A stretch of DNA of 14,154 nucleotides from Deltaproteobacteria bacterium (GTDB lineage Bacteria; Desulfobacterota; Syntrophia; Syntrophales; JAAYKM01), in the NCBI GenBank assembly GCA_019136935.1, contig JAGVTI010000199.1, positions 1-14,154 on the forward strand. Reading direction: 5' to 3'. Position 1 is the stretch's first letter. Every line of letters begins with the position of its first letter. Below the pieces are notes generated by a model, which saw only the letters and a program-made list of their open reading frames with translations, did no database searches and was not told the DNA's origin. Shown here one piece after another: positions 1 to 7,281 of this stretch. The translations under genes were made by a program, and so were the position numbers.

Positions 1-1
1 G

Positions 2-1336
2 GAGGAGATCAAGAAAGAGTTCGACGCCACCATTCAGGCGTTTACCGAATATAATCCGGGTCTGGAGAAGCTGCTCAAAATGATCGACAACGGCCAGAAG
101 GATGAAGCCGTCGCTTTTCTCGAGGGGGATATGGTCCGCCTGGGTGCACAGATTACGACATCCATGGATAAGCTGATCGCCCTGGAAGAAAAGCGTGCCC
201 AGGAAATCGCGGAACAAAACAACGCCACGGCGAAAAGCGCGATCGTGATCACATCGGTTGCGACGGCGATTTCCACGCTGCTGGCCCTGTTTTTCGGAAT
301 ATTTCTGACCCGTTCCATCACGCGCCCGATCAACCAGGTCGTTGCCGGTTTGTCGGACGGTGCCGAGCAGGTGGCCGCGGCCTCCTCCCAGGTCGCCTCG
401 TCATCGCAACAGCTGGCGGAGGGTGCTTCCGAACAGGCTTCATCGCTGGAGGAGACCTCCTCGTCCCTGGAAGAGTTGTCGTCCATGACCAAGCAGAACG
501 CCGATAACGCCAATCAGGCAAGCCTTCTGATGACCAAGGAGGCCGGCCCGAGTTTCCAGTTGATAACGGATAAAATGTCGACGATGCACGAAGCCGTCAA
601 CGACAGTGTAACCGCCAGTGAAGAAACGAGCAAGATTGTCAAAACCATCGACGAAATCGCCTTTCAGACCAACCTCCTGGCGTTGAACGCCGCGGTTGAG
701 GCGGCCCGGGCCGGCGAGGCGGGGGCCGGTTTTGCAGTCGTGGCGGAAGAAGTCAGGAATCTGGCGATGAGATCGGCGGAGGCAGCGAAAAGCACGACGG
801 ATCTGATTGCGGGTTCGACGATGAAAATCAAACAGGCGTCGGATATCTTTGCCGAAATCGACAAGGAACTGGAGAACAATCAGAGTATCGGTGCGAGGGT
901 GACGGCTCTCGTCGGAGAAGTCGCCGCCGCGTCGCAGGAACAGGCCCAGGGTATCGAACAGATCAACCGGGCGGTGGCGGAGATGGACAAGGTGACTCAG
1001 CAGACGGCCGCCAACGCCGAGGAATCGGCAAGCGCTTCCGAGGAAATGAACGCCCAGGCGGAACAGATGAAAACATATGTTCAGGACCTGGTCAGGGTCA
1101 TCGGCGGCAGCAGCGGGGATACATTCGGTGCCGGAACCGGCAGATTGGGCGGATCGGGCGGGAAAAGCGCGATCGGATACGAGCGGAACAGGGCGGCCGG
1201 GAGTGGGAAGGGCCTTCCATTGCCTTCAGGTAAAGGAAAAGCCCTTGCATTGACGGCGGGCGATGCAGGGCGGGGAAAAGTTGTCAAACCGAATCAGGTG
1301 ATTCCTCTCGATGATGCGGAATTCGAAGATTTTTAA
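2..1336 (+). CDS. Methyl-accepting chemotaxis protein, 5'-truncated by window edge
   Basis: Chemoreceptor that relays a ligand signal across the inner membrane to CheA/CheW. The frame is open from base 2, so the true start lies upstream and 444 codons are visible. The visible part begins in a helical, presumably periplasmic sensor segment with several charged residues. One membrane helix follows (about 240-315 nt, [20 protein letters not shown]), then a proline-kinked ITRPI linker. Only the first half of a HAMP unit is recognisable before the long coiled-coil signalling domain. The highly conserved hairpin tip is present ([20 protein letters not shown], then [13 protein letters not shown]). 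Glu/Gln/Ser/Ala-rich methylation helices flank it. A Gly/Lys-rich linker leads to a C-terminal acidic-aromatic tail, DDAEFEDF, that could be a CheR/CheB tether; this is inferred from position and composition only. No che genes are adjacent. Confidence 0.95.
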   Translation, partial: EEIKKEFDATIQAFTEYNPGLEKLLKMIDNGQKDEAVAFLEGDMVRLGAQITTSMDKLIALEEKRAQEIAEQNNATAKSAIVITSVATAISTLLALFFGIFLTRSITRPINQVVAGLSDGAEQVAAASSQVASSSQQLAEGASEQASSLEETSSSLEELSSMTKQNADNANQASLLMTKEAGPSFQLITDKMSTMHEAVNDSVTASEETSKIVKTIDEIAFQTNLLALNAAVEAARAGEAGAGFAVVAEEVRNLAMRSAEAAKSTTDLIAGSTMKIKQASDIFAEIDKELENNQSIGARVTALVGEVAAASQEQAQGIEQINRAVAEMDKVTQQTAANAEESASASEEMNAQAEQMKTYVQDLVRVIGGSSGDTFGAGTGRLGGSGGKSAIGYERNRAAGSGKGLPLPSGKGKALALTAGDAGRGKVVKPNQVIPLDDAEFEDF

Positions 1337-1363
1337 GCGATCTCGATAAACCGGTAAAACGTT

Positions 1364-1392
1364 TCCCCTCCCTCGCGGGAGGGGATTTTTTT
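1364..1392 (+). terminator. Rho-independent terminator of the chemoreceptor gene
   Basis: A perfect 8-bp GC-rich stem, CCCCTCCC (1365-1372) with GGGAGGGG (1377-1384), has a TCGC tetraloop. A T/A pair extends the stem, and seven T residues follow (1386-1392). It sits 28 nt after the chemoreceptor stop codon. Confidence 0.93.
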
Positions 1393-1420
1393 ACGATACT
1401 CCAATTAGGATGACTCCCAG

Positions 1421-1450
1421 GAAAATCAGTCCGGCCAGCATAACGGCCGG
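1421..1450 (-). terminator. Possible weak terminator of the moaE-like gene
   Basis: Read on the minus strand, a CCGGCC/GGCCGG stem with an 8-nt loop (plus-strand 1431-1450) is followed by ACTGATTTTC, a poor T-tract. It lies about 60 nt past the stop of the moaE-like gene. The weak T-run makes the call tentative. Confidence 0.35.
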
Positions 1451-1454
1451 GAAT

Positions 1455-1474
1455 GAAAAAACGGACGTTTTTTC
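1455..1474. repeat. Perfect A/T-tract palindrome, possible bidirectional terminator
   Basis: GAAAAAACG (1455-1463) and CGTTTTTTC (1466-1474) are exact reverse complements separated by two bases. On either strand this yields a short hairpin ending in a T-run, between the convergent chemoreceptor and moaE-like genes. The low GC content of the stem argues for only modest termination strength. Confidence 0.45.
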
Positions 1475-1496
1475 GCCTTCTTACGGTTTCATCAAT
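1462..1496 (+). repeat. Fragment resembling the tail of the intergenic repeat family
   Basis: The stretch contains CTTCTTACGGTTTCATCAAT, which resembles the tail at 4118-4137 (CTTTTTACGACTTCATCAA). No GTCATT-type palindrome accompanies it here, so it would be a decayed or tail-only remnant. The match is short and judged by eye. Confidence 0.35.
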
Positions 1497-1509
1497 TATA
1501 CGGGCTTTT

Positions 1510-2497
<988 letters not shown>

Positions 2498-2523
2498 AAA
2501 GCGCCGTTCCGGACGTGTCGATT

Positions 2524-2554
2524 GGGGCTTCTGAAAACAGAAGCCCCTTCATTT
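2524..2554 (+). terminator. Rho-independent terminator of the dciA-like gene
   Basis: A perfect 10-bp stem, GGGGCTTCTG (2524-2533) with CAGAAGCCCC (2538-2547), has an AAAA loop and is followed by TTCATTT. It begins 26 nt after the dciA-like stop codon. Confidence 0.88.
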
Positions 2555-2571
2555 GGCGACTGTGCCGCAAT

Positions 2572-2700
2572 GTCATTCTGAGGCGTCAATCGGGATCATT
2601 AGATTCTTCGCTTCTCTCAGAATGACCTCGAATGTAAATTGGGTATTACGACACCGCCTCTTGGCGAAGGGGCTTCGGAATGCTCCTTTTTTTACCATGA
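2572..2700 (+). repeat. Intergenic mosaic repeat, copy A
   Basis: The outer arms GTCATTCTGAG (2572-2582) and CTCAGAATGAC (2616-2626) form a perfect 11-bp inverted repeat around AGATTCTTCG. Downstream, CACCGCCTCTTGGC (2652-2665) matches CACAGCCTCCTGGC in copy B, and CTCCTTTTTTTACCATGAC (2683-2701) is the tail-like end. A small hairpin, AGGGGC (2668-2673) with GCTCCT (2682-2687) and a following T-run, is also present. With the two terminator-like hairpins and the inverted repeat at 2700-2745, this accounts for most of the gene-free stretch 2498-2752. Confidence 0.75.
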
Positions 2701-2745
2701 CAACCCGGTGCAGAAAATGTTTGCGACATGGATGCCACCGGTTGT
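2700..2745. repeat. Inverted repeat just past the BaeRF gene
   Basis: ACAACCCGGTG (2700-2710) and CACCGGTTGT (2736-2745) pair with a single bulged C. Inside the loop, ATGT (2718-2721) and ACAT (2726-2729) form a second small stem. It sits 8 nt beyond the stop of the minus-strand BaeRF gene and may shape that transcript's 3' end. The minus-strand continuation has no T-run, so it is not called a terminator. Confidence 0.5.
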
Positions 2746-2752
2746 TTCTGTA

Positions 2753-3889
2753 TCAATAACGGAATACCGCAGCCATTGCCATGCCGTCGGGAATCTCTTC
2801 CTGCGGGAGAGCGAAAACGCTGCCGCCGTTCACGTAAGTCTGGATCGCTGCAAGATCGAAGAGGTCCTCCCCTCCCGCTACCGGTTCATCGTAAAAGCTG
2901 GTCTGTTCCGAATCGCTTTTAAAGTTGCCCCAGAGTTGTTTTCCCAGGGGGACAAAAATAACGCCGATACGACCGTGATGAGCGGCCGCCAGAATATTTT
3001 TGACATCCGAGGACGTCAAGCCTGTTCCCTGGGACCGGCGGTAAAGGTCAACCGCCTCCTCGATTTCCTGGTCGTAACGGGTGCTGACGAGGGACCAGGC
3101 TTCCTGGTGAAGCTGTTCCATCGTCATGCCTTTGGGGTTGCCGGTAATGGTCTGATCGAACAGATCCGTATACGTGTTGGCTTCCCGGTAGATCGGAAAG
3201 AGATAATCCACACCGGCCAGGACCAGGGGAACGCGTTCGTCTTGCAGAGTTTCTTTTAAAACCCGGTCTACCTGGCGAAAATAACGGAACAGGTTGTCCT
3301 TGGTATCCTCGATTTCCGCCCCGTGGCCCGACATCATGGAGCCTCCCGCACCGCCGGAGCGGAACCGGACCTGCTTTTCCGGCTCGTCGGCCTGCAGGGC
3401 GTCGGTAAGGCCTTGGGGAAGTCCCTCCAGCACGACTTCCCGGATGCTCAGACGGGTTCCTTCGTATAGTTTCACTTCGTTCTGGCTCAATGCGAGAAGA
3501 TAGAAGCGCTCATCCCGGGAGAGAACCGGCAACAGCGGTTTGAGATGAAACCGGTCGGTTACGACGACGAGATCCGGAATATTCAGCGGCAGGTTATAGT
3601 GCAGAAAAAGGTCCGACGACAAAAAGAATGCCAGGCTGTCCCGTTGCTGACGCCAGAACAAAACGTTATTGACCAGGCTCTGTGCCTTCTCCAGAAAACT
3701 TCTCGCATCCTGGATGCGCATGCCGGACGCGACGAGCCTTTCCTCCGCCTCCCTGATCAGGTTCTTGAACCGGATTTGATTTTGTTGCGTATCCACCCCG
3801 GAACGGTGGGTGGGCATGTAAATGGAGATACAGAGGTCTTTACGCTTTTGCATCAACGCCATTAGGTCGTCTTTGGACAGTGTTTCCAT
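2753..3889 (-). CDS. Bacterial archaeo-eukaryotic release factor-like protein, BaeRF family 3
   Basis: 378 residues. These proteins share the eRF1/Dom34/L7Ae architecture and are suspected to act on ribosomes or stalled translation; few have been tested. Family-like features in order are CISIYMPTH (20-28) and the NQIRFKNLIREAEERL segment (37-52). They continue with LFWRQQRDSLAFFLS (77-91), DRFHLKPLLPVL (112-123), FYLLALSQNEVKLYEGT (129-145), and LVLAGVDYLFPIYREANTY (222-240) with TGNPKG after it. The C-terminal half ends in AMAAVFRY (371-378). A glycine-rich loop, SGGAGGSMMSGHG (178-190), lies where eRF1 would carry its GGQ loop, and no GGQ is present. The ATG at 3889 follows AGGAGGT (complement of 3899-3905) with a 9-nt spacer. 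A 25-residue longer reading from 3964 lacks such support. The gene is monocistronic with no partner beside it. Confidence 0.85.
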   Translation of the reverse strand: METLSKDDLMALMQKRKDLCISIYMPTHRSGVDTQQNQIRFKNLIREAEERLVASGMRIQDARSFLEKAQSLVNNVLFWRQQRDSLAFFLSSDLFLHYNLPLNIPDLVVVTDRFHLKPLLPVLSRDERFYLLALSQNEVKLYEGTRLSIREVVLEGLPQGLTDALQADEPEKQVRFRSGGAGGSMMSGHGAEIEDTKDNLFRYFRQVDRVLKETLQDERVPLVLAGVDYLFPIYREANTYTDLFDQTITGNPKGMTMEQLHQEAWSLVSTRYDQEIEEAVDLYRRSQGTGLTSSDVKNILAAAHHGRIGVIFVPLGKQLWGNFKSDSEQTSFYDEPVAGGEDLFDLAAIQTYVNGGSVFALPQEEIPDGMAMAAVFRY

Positions 3890-3999
3890 AAGCTGCTTAC
3901 CTCCTGTGGAAAGAAATGTTAACGGTTTAAAATAGGATGCCGACGCAAAAAGCCGGAAATTCACTTCCCCCTGGAGATGGTGTCATCATTACAAAAAGG

Positions 4000-4137
4000 G
4001 TCATTTCGGGCGAATGCGAGAAATCTGAATAGGCTGAAAAACTTCACTTAAAGATTTCTTCCTGCGGTCGAAATGACAAAATACCAATTTCGGCACAGCC
4101 TCCTGGCTGGGGAAATGGACTTTTTACGACTTCATCA
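4000..4137 (+). repeat. Intergenic mosaic repeat, copy B
   Basis: GTCATTTCG (4000-4008) and CGAAATGAC (4069-4077) form a perfect 9-bp outer inverted repeat. AGAAATCT (4019-4026) and AGATTTCT (4052-4059) form a nested inner one. The middle module CACAGCCTCCTGGC follows, then the tail ACTTTTTACGACTTCATCAA (4118-4137). The parts are in the same order as in copy A. It lies upstream of both the BaeRF gene and the aminomutase gene, inside the gene-poor 3890-4384 stretch. Confidence 0.75.
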
Positions 4138-4208
4138 AAAATATAAACATCCGTTCATGAAAAATCCACCGTTGTAAAGAGCTCGTTTATGGGGAAAGGA
4201 TAACGAAA

Positions 4209-4319
4209 ATGACCGGACAAAGCAAACCCTTTATCAGGGAATCGATGAGAAGCGGGGTGTGCCGATCGTTCGCAGAGCACGTAGCAGCGGGACTCCAGGA
4301 AATTTCAAAGACCATATAA
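4209..4319 (+). CDS. Possible 36-residue small ORF or leader peptide
   Basis: An ATG at 4209 opens a 36-codon frame ending in TAA at 4317-4319. It has an AAAGGA ribosome-binding-like site about eight bases upstream. The product begins MTGQSKPFIRESM and ends EISKTI, with mixed charge and no membrane segment or recognised motif. It lies between repeat copy B and the aminomutase gene on the same strand, and its stop codon overlaps a TATAAT box. It could be a genuine small protein, a leader peptide or chance. The rest of 3890-4384 holds only the repeat, the BaeRF upstream region and the candidate promoter. Confidence 0.28.
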   Translation: MTGQSKPFIRESMRSGVCRSFAEHVAAGLQEISKTI

Positions 4320-4320
4320 T
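4315..4320 (+). promoter_or_regulatory. Consensus -10 box upstream of the aminomutase gene
   Basis: A perfect TATAAT is located about 65-75 nt before the aminomutase start. No good -35 hexamer stands 16-18 nt upstream (the best position reads ACTCCA), so the promoter would need an activator or be weak. Confidence 0.35.
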
Positions 4321-4384
4321 GCTTTCATGTGGGGTGGATTTATGGTAGAAGCTGGCCCCTGAAACAGCCGGATCTAGAGGGAAT

Positions 4385-5479
4385 TTGACAGAAATGGACC
4401 CAAAAAACGGGATTGTCGCAAAGCTTTGGGGAGATGTGCCGGAGAAAGACTGGAACAGCTGGCGCTGGCAGTTCGCCCATCGCCTGAAAAGTCCGGAACT
4501 CCTGCCGGAGGCGTTCTTCGAAACGGCGGAGGAGAGGAAGGGAATCCTGGAAGTATCCGCGTATTATCCTTTCCGGGTCACGCCTTATTACCTCGGCCTG
4601 ATGGAGACCGCCCGTGCCGCCGATCCCGTCCGTATCCAATGTATTCCCCAACGGCGGGAACTGGATCATGCCGATGGGTGTGATCCCGATCCGCTGGGGG
4701 AGGGGGCGGCCATGCCTGTCCCCGGCTTGATCCATCGTTACCCGGACCGGTGTCTTGTCCTGGTTCATCCTCTTTGCGCGGTTCATTGCCGTCACTGCAA
4801 CCGGAAGCGCTTCTGGGGATCGGGGCCTGGGCGGAGTGAACAGGATCGCTTCGGACGGATGGTCGATTATGTCCGTGCGAACAGGCGGATCCGGGAAGTG
4901 ATTTTTTCCGGCGGGGATCCCCTTACCCTGGGTGACCGCAAGCTTGACGCCCTGCTCGGCGCCTTCCGGGGGATACCCCACGTCGATGTTCTCCGCATCG
5001 GGAGCCGGATGCCCGTGGTGTTGCCCATGAGGATAACCGGGGCGCTGTGCCGTGTTCTGGCACGCCATCGCCCCCTGTGGTTCAATACCCAGTTCAACCA
5101 TGTAAACGAGATTACGAAAGAGGCGGCCCGGGCCTGCGAGATGCTTCTGCAGACGGGCATTCCCGTTTCCAATCAGTCGGTGCTCCTGCGGGGTGTGAAT
5201 GACTCCTTCGAGGCCATGCGGGATCTCCTCTACGGGCTTCAGCGGATTTCCGTCCGCCCCTATTATCTTTTCCAGTGCGAACCCGTAGCCGGGGCCGGTC
5301 ATTTCCGGGTTAAAGTGGGTGTGGGAAAAACCGTGATGGAGCGGATCTGGCGGGAATGCTCGGGGCTTTGCCAGCCGAGCTACGTGATCGATACGATCGC
5401 CGGCCGGGGGAAAATCCCCCTGCCCCTCCATTCTTCCTTGTCATGCGATGAGCTTGCATGTTATGGGAACCTTTCGTAA
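4385..5479 (+). CDS. epmB: Radical-SAM lysine 2,3-aminomutase, KamA/EpmB type, probably for EF-P modification
   Basis: 364 residues from the TTG at 4385 or 361 from the ATG at 4394. AGAGGG (4376-4381) is the only ribosome-binding-like site and is poorly spaced for both. The protein makes beta-lysine from alpha-lysine using a [4Fe-4S] cluster, S-adenosylmethionine and PLP. Motifs are the N-terminal DWNSWRWQ (22-29), VTPYYLGLM and PVPGLIHRYPDR (111-122). Cluster ligands are C131, C135 and C138 in CAVHCRHCNRKR. They are followed by SGGDPL (175-180), RIGSRMPVVLPMRIT and NQSVLLRGVND (263-273). The PLP lysine is K343 in AGRGK, with D336 seven residues before it as in clostridial KamA. R140 matches the carboxylate-binding arginine. 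Where KamA has D293 in YQCD, this protein has E299 in FQCE. It lacks the C-terminal extension of KamA (about 416 residues) and is closer to EpmB in length, though its sequence is more KamA-like. The next genes, efp and epmA, strongly suggest the EF-P role. Confidence 0.88.
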   Translation: MTEMDPKNGIVAKLWGDVPEKDWNSWRWQFAHRLKSPELLPEAFFETAEERKGILEVSAYYPFRVTPYYLGLMETARAADPVRIQCIPQRRELDHADGCDPDPLGEGAAMPVPGLIHRYPDRCLVLVHPLCAVHCRHCNRKRFWGSGPGRSEQDRFGRMVDYVRANRRIREVIFSGGDPLTLGDRKLDALLGAFRGIPHVDVLRIGSRMPVVLPMRITGALCRVLARHRPLWFNTQFNHVNEITKEAARACEMLLQTGIPVSNQSVLLRGVNDSFEAMRDLLYGLQRISVRPYYLFQCEPVAGAGHFRVKVGVGKTVMERIWRECSGLCQPSYVIDTIAGRGKIPLPLHSSLSCDELACYGNLS

Positions 5480-5541
5480 CTCGTCAATTATCAAATAAAA
5501 TAGAAACTTAACAAGAATGTTCCCGTAGAGAGCCCGTTTGG

Positions 5542-5645
5542 GTCATTCCGGGGAGCCCAAGCGGCGAAGAATCTCTTGTAATATGAGATCCTTCGTATTC
5601 GATCAGGATGACAAATTGAGCGATTTCGGCTTTTTACGAGGTCAC
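5542..5645 (+). repeat. Intergenic mosaic repeat, copy C
   Basis: Imperfect outer arms GTCATTCCG (5542-5550) and CAGGATGAC (5604-5612) enclose a strong inner hairpin. That hairpin is GAAGAATCTC (5566-5575) with GAGATCCTTC (5585-5594), one mismatch. The tail CGGCTTTTTACGAGGTCAC (5627-5645) follows directly and ends 34 nt before the efp start codon. The middle GCCTC module of copies A and B is missing. Confidence 0.72.
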
Positions 5646-5679
5646 GGAGAATAAACTGGAACAGTAAAGGAGAATCAGG

Positions 5680-6243
5680 ATGTATAACGCAAGTGATTTG
5701 AGGAAGGGGTTGCGGTTGAAAATCGAGGGAGATCCATATGTCGTCACGGAGTTCAATTTCGTCAAACCGGGCAAGGGGCAGGCCCTTTACCGGTGCAAGC
5801 TGAAGAACATGATCAACGGTTCCCAGTTCGAACGGACGTTCCGCTCCGTGGACAGCTTCGACGAGGCCGACCTGCAGGAAAAGAAGATGCAGTATCTCTA
5901 CATGGAAGAGGAAAAGTACTGCTTCATGGATAACAACACCTACGAGCAGGTTTTTCTCACGGCCGACCAGGTCGGGGACGCCTCCAACTTCCTCCTGGAA
6001 AACCTGGAGGTGGAAATCCTGTTCTTCGAGGACAGACCCTTGGGCATCAGCATTCCCAATTTCGTGGACCTGGTGATCACCGAAGCGGAACCCTGGGCCA
6101 AGGGAGACTCCGTTACGGGGAACAACAAACCCGTCGTGGTGGAGACGGGGTACCGGATCATGGTTCCAGCCTTTGTCGAAGAAGGGGATAAGATTCGCGT
6201 TGACACCCGGACCGGAGAGTACCTCACGCGGGTGAAAGATTGA
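5680..6243 (+). CDS. efp: Elongation factor P
   Basis: 187 residues, the usual length. EF-P binds between the ribosomal P and E sites and helps form peptide bonds at consecutive prolines. The three beta-barrel domains follow in the usual order: an N-terminal KOW-like domain with the loop FVKPGKGQAL, a central OB domain (from about residue 66, YLYMEEEKYCFMDN), and the C-terminal OB domain. That last domain contains the VTGNNKPVVVETG and VPAFVEEGDKIRVDTRTGEY signatures. The loop lysine is K32, equivalent to E. coli K34, the site of beta-lysylation. The ATG has AAAGGAGA (5666-5673) six bases upstream. The gene sits between the aminomutase and epmA, and the gap to epmA is one base, so they are cotranscribed. 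Confidence 0.97.
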   Translation: MYNASDLRKGLRLKIEGDPYVVTEFNFVKPGKGQALYRCKLKNMINGSQFERTFRSVDSFDEADLQEKKMQYLYMEEEKYCFMDNNTYEQVFLTADQVGDASNFLLENLEVEILFFEDRPLGISIPNFVDLVITEAEPWAKGDSVTGNNKPVVVETGYRIMVPAFVEEGDKIRVDTRTGEYLTRVKD

Positions 6244-6244
6244 C

Positions 6245-7174
6245 GTGACCGGCTCTGCAATCTGGCAGCTCGACGGGAAAAAAGGGGTCCTGCAATCTCG
6301 TCAGGCCATCATGGAGGCGGTACGCCGGTTCTTCATTGAACGGGATTATCTCGAAGTCGAAACCCCCAACCGGATTCCCGCGCCGGTGCCGGAAACCCAC
6401 ATCGATTCCTTCGCCAGTGGCGACTGGTTTCTCCATCCTTCGCCGGAGGTCTGCATGAAGCGCCTCCTGGCCGCGGGTTATGAAAGGCTCTTTCAGATCT
6501 GCAAATGCTATCGAGAAGGCGAACGGGGGGCAAGGCACCTGCCCGAGTTCACCCTGCTGGAATGGTACCGGGCGGGAGCCGATTACACGGACCTCATGCG
6601 GGACTGCGAGGCGTTGCTTTCCTGCGTGGCCGGTTGGACGGGTGCGGGTGGGCGGCTCGCGTTTCAGGGGGTGCCGTTGGATCTGGAGCCGCCATGGGAG
6701 CGGATAACGGTTGACGAGGCGTTCCGGCGTTACGCGGCCATGCCGGTTAAAGAGGCCCTGGACGCCGACCGCTTCGAAGAGATCCTCGTGGACCGGGTGG
6801 AACCCCGCCTGGGATTCGGCAAACCGGCCTTCCTCTATGATTACCCGTTGCCCTTGGCCTCCCTCGCGAAGAAAAAGAAGGCCGATCCCCGCGTGGCGGA
6901 GCGCTTTGAGCTCTACCTGTGCGGTATGGAACTGGCAAACGGATTTTCGGAGTTGACAGACCCTGAAGAACAGCGATGCCGCTTCGAGGAGGCGATGGAA
7001 CAGAGAAGGCGGATCGGCAAGCCCGCTTCGCCCATGCCGGAGCCCTTTCTCGCGGATCTGGCCGGAATGCCGGAGGCGGCGGGGATTGCCCTGGGACTGG
7101 ACCGGCTGGTCATGGTGCTGACCGATTCGGCGACGATCGATCGCGTGGTCGCGTTTACGCCGGAAATGTTATAA
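6245..7174 (+). CDS. epmA: EF-P lysyl-lysine ligase EpmA (GenX/PoxA), class II LysRS-like
   Basis: 309 residues. It activates lysine (preferably beta-lysine) with ATP and transfers it to EF-P rather than tRNA. It lacks the tRNA anticodon-binding domain of true LysRS and consists of the catalytic core alone. Class II motifs are LEVETP (36-41) in motif 1 and the LHPSPEVCMKRLL block (63-75). Motif 2 is FQICKCYREGE...HLPEFTLLEWYR (83-109). The lysine-pocket segment GMELANGFSELTD and motif 3, ALGLDRLVM, are near the C-terminus. The start is a GTG one base after the efp stop, so translation is probably coupled. Placement beside efp and an aminomutase fits the beta-lysylation pathway. An EpmC-type EF-P hydroxylase is not in the window. 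Confidence 0.95.
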   Translation: MTGSAIWQLDGKKGVLQSRQAIMEAVRRFFIERDYLEVETPNRIPAPVPETHIDSFASGDWFLHPSPEVCMKRLLAAGYERLFQICKCYREGERGARHLPEFTLLEWYRAGADYTDLMRDCEALLSCVAGWTGAGGRLAFQGVPLDLEPPWERITVDEAFRRYAAMPVKEALDADRFEEILVDRVEPRLGFGKPAFLYDYPLPLASLAKKKKADPRVAERFELYLCGMELANGFSELTDPEEQRCRFEEAMEQRRRIGKPASPMPEPFLADLAGMPEAAGIALGLDRLVMVLTDSATIDRVVAFTPEML

Positions 7175-7189
7175 AAAAGGAATGAAACA

Positions 7190-7206
7190 TTACCTCGTTG
7201 AGGTAA
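7190..7206. repeat. Short perfect palindrome between epmA and the permease gene
   Basis: TTACCTC (7190-7196) and GAGGTAA (7200-7206) pair perfectly around GTT. There is no T-run after it on either strand, so it does not look like a terminator. It could be an operator half-site pair or an mRNA hairpin in the 107-nt gap. Confidence 0.45.
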
Positions 7207-7281
7207 AGCGGACGGAAGGGACGGGGAGATCACGGGCTGGAACATCGCCCCGTTCAAAATGGCGGAAAAGGGGGCTGTCCT

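Noticed and set aside
2553..3259. Plus-strand open frames across the repeat A region and the end of the BaeRF gene
   Set aside because: They begin inside a repeat or are antisense to the BaeRF gene, and their products match nothing recognisable.
4340..5431. Long minus-strand open frame opposite the aminomutase
   Set aside because: The plus strand encodes an unmistakable radical-SAM protein over the same bases; the antisense product is rich in Pro/Gly/His, as expected for a shadow in GC-rich DNA.
7190..7206. Terminator after epmA
   Set aside because: The palindrome has a 3-nt loop and no T-run on either strand.
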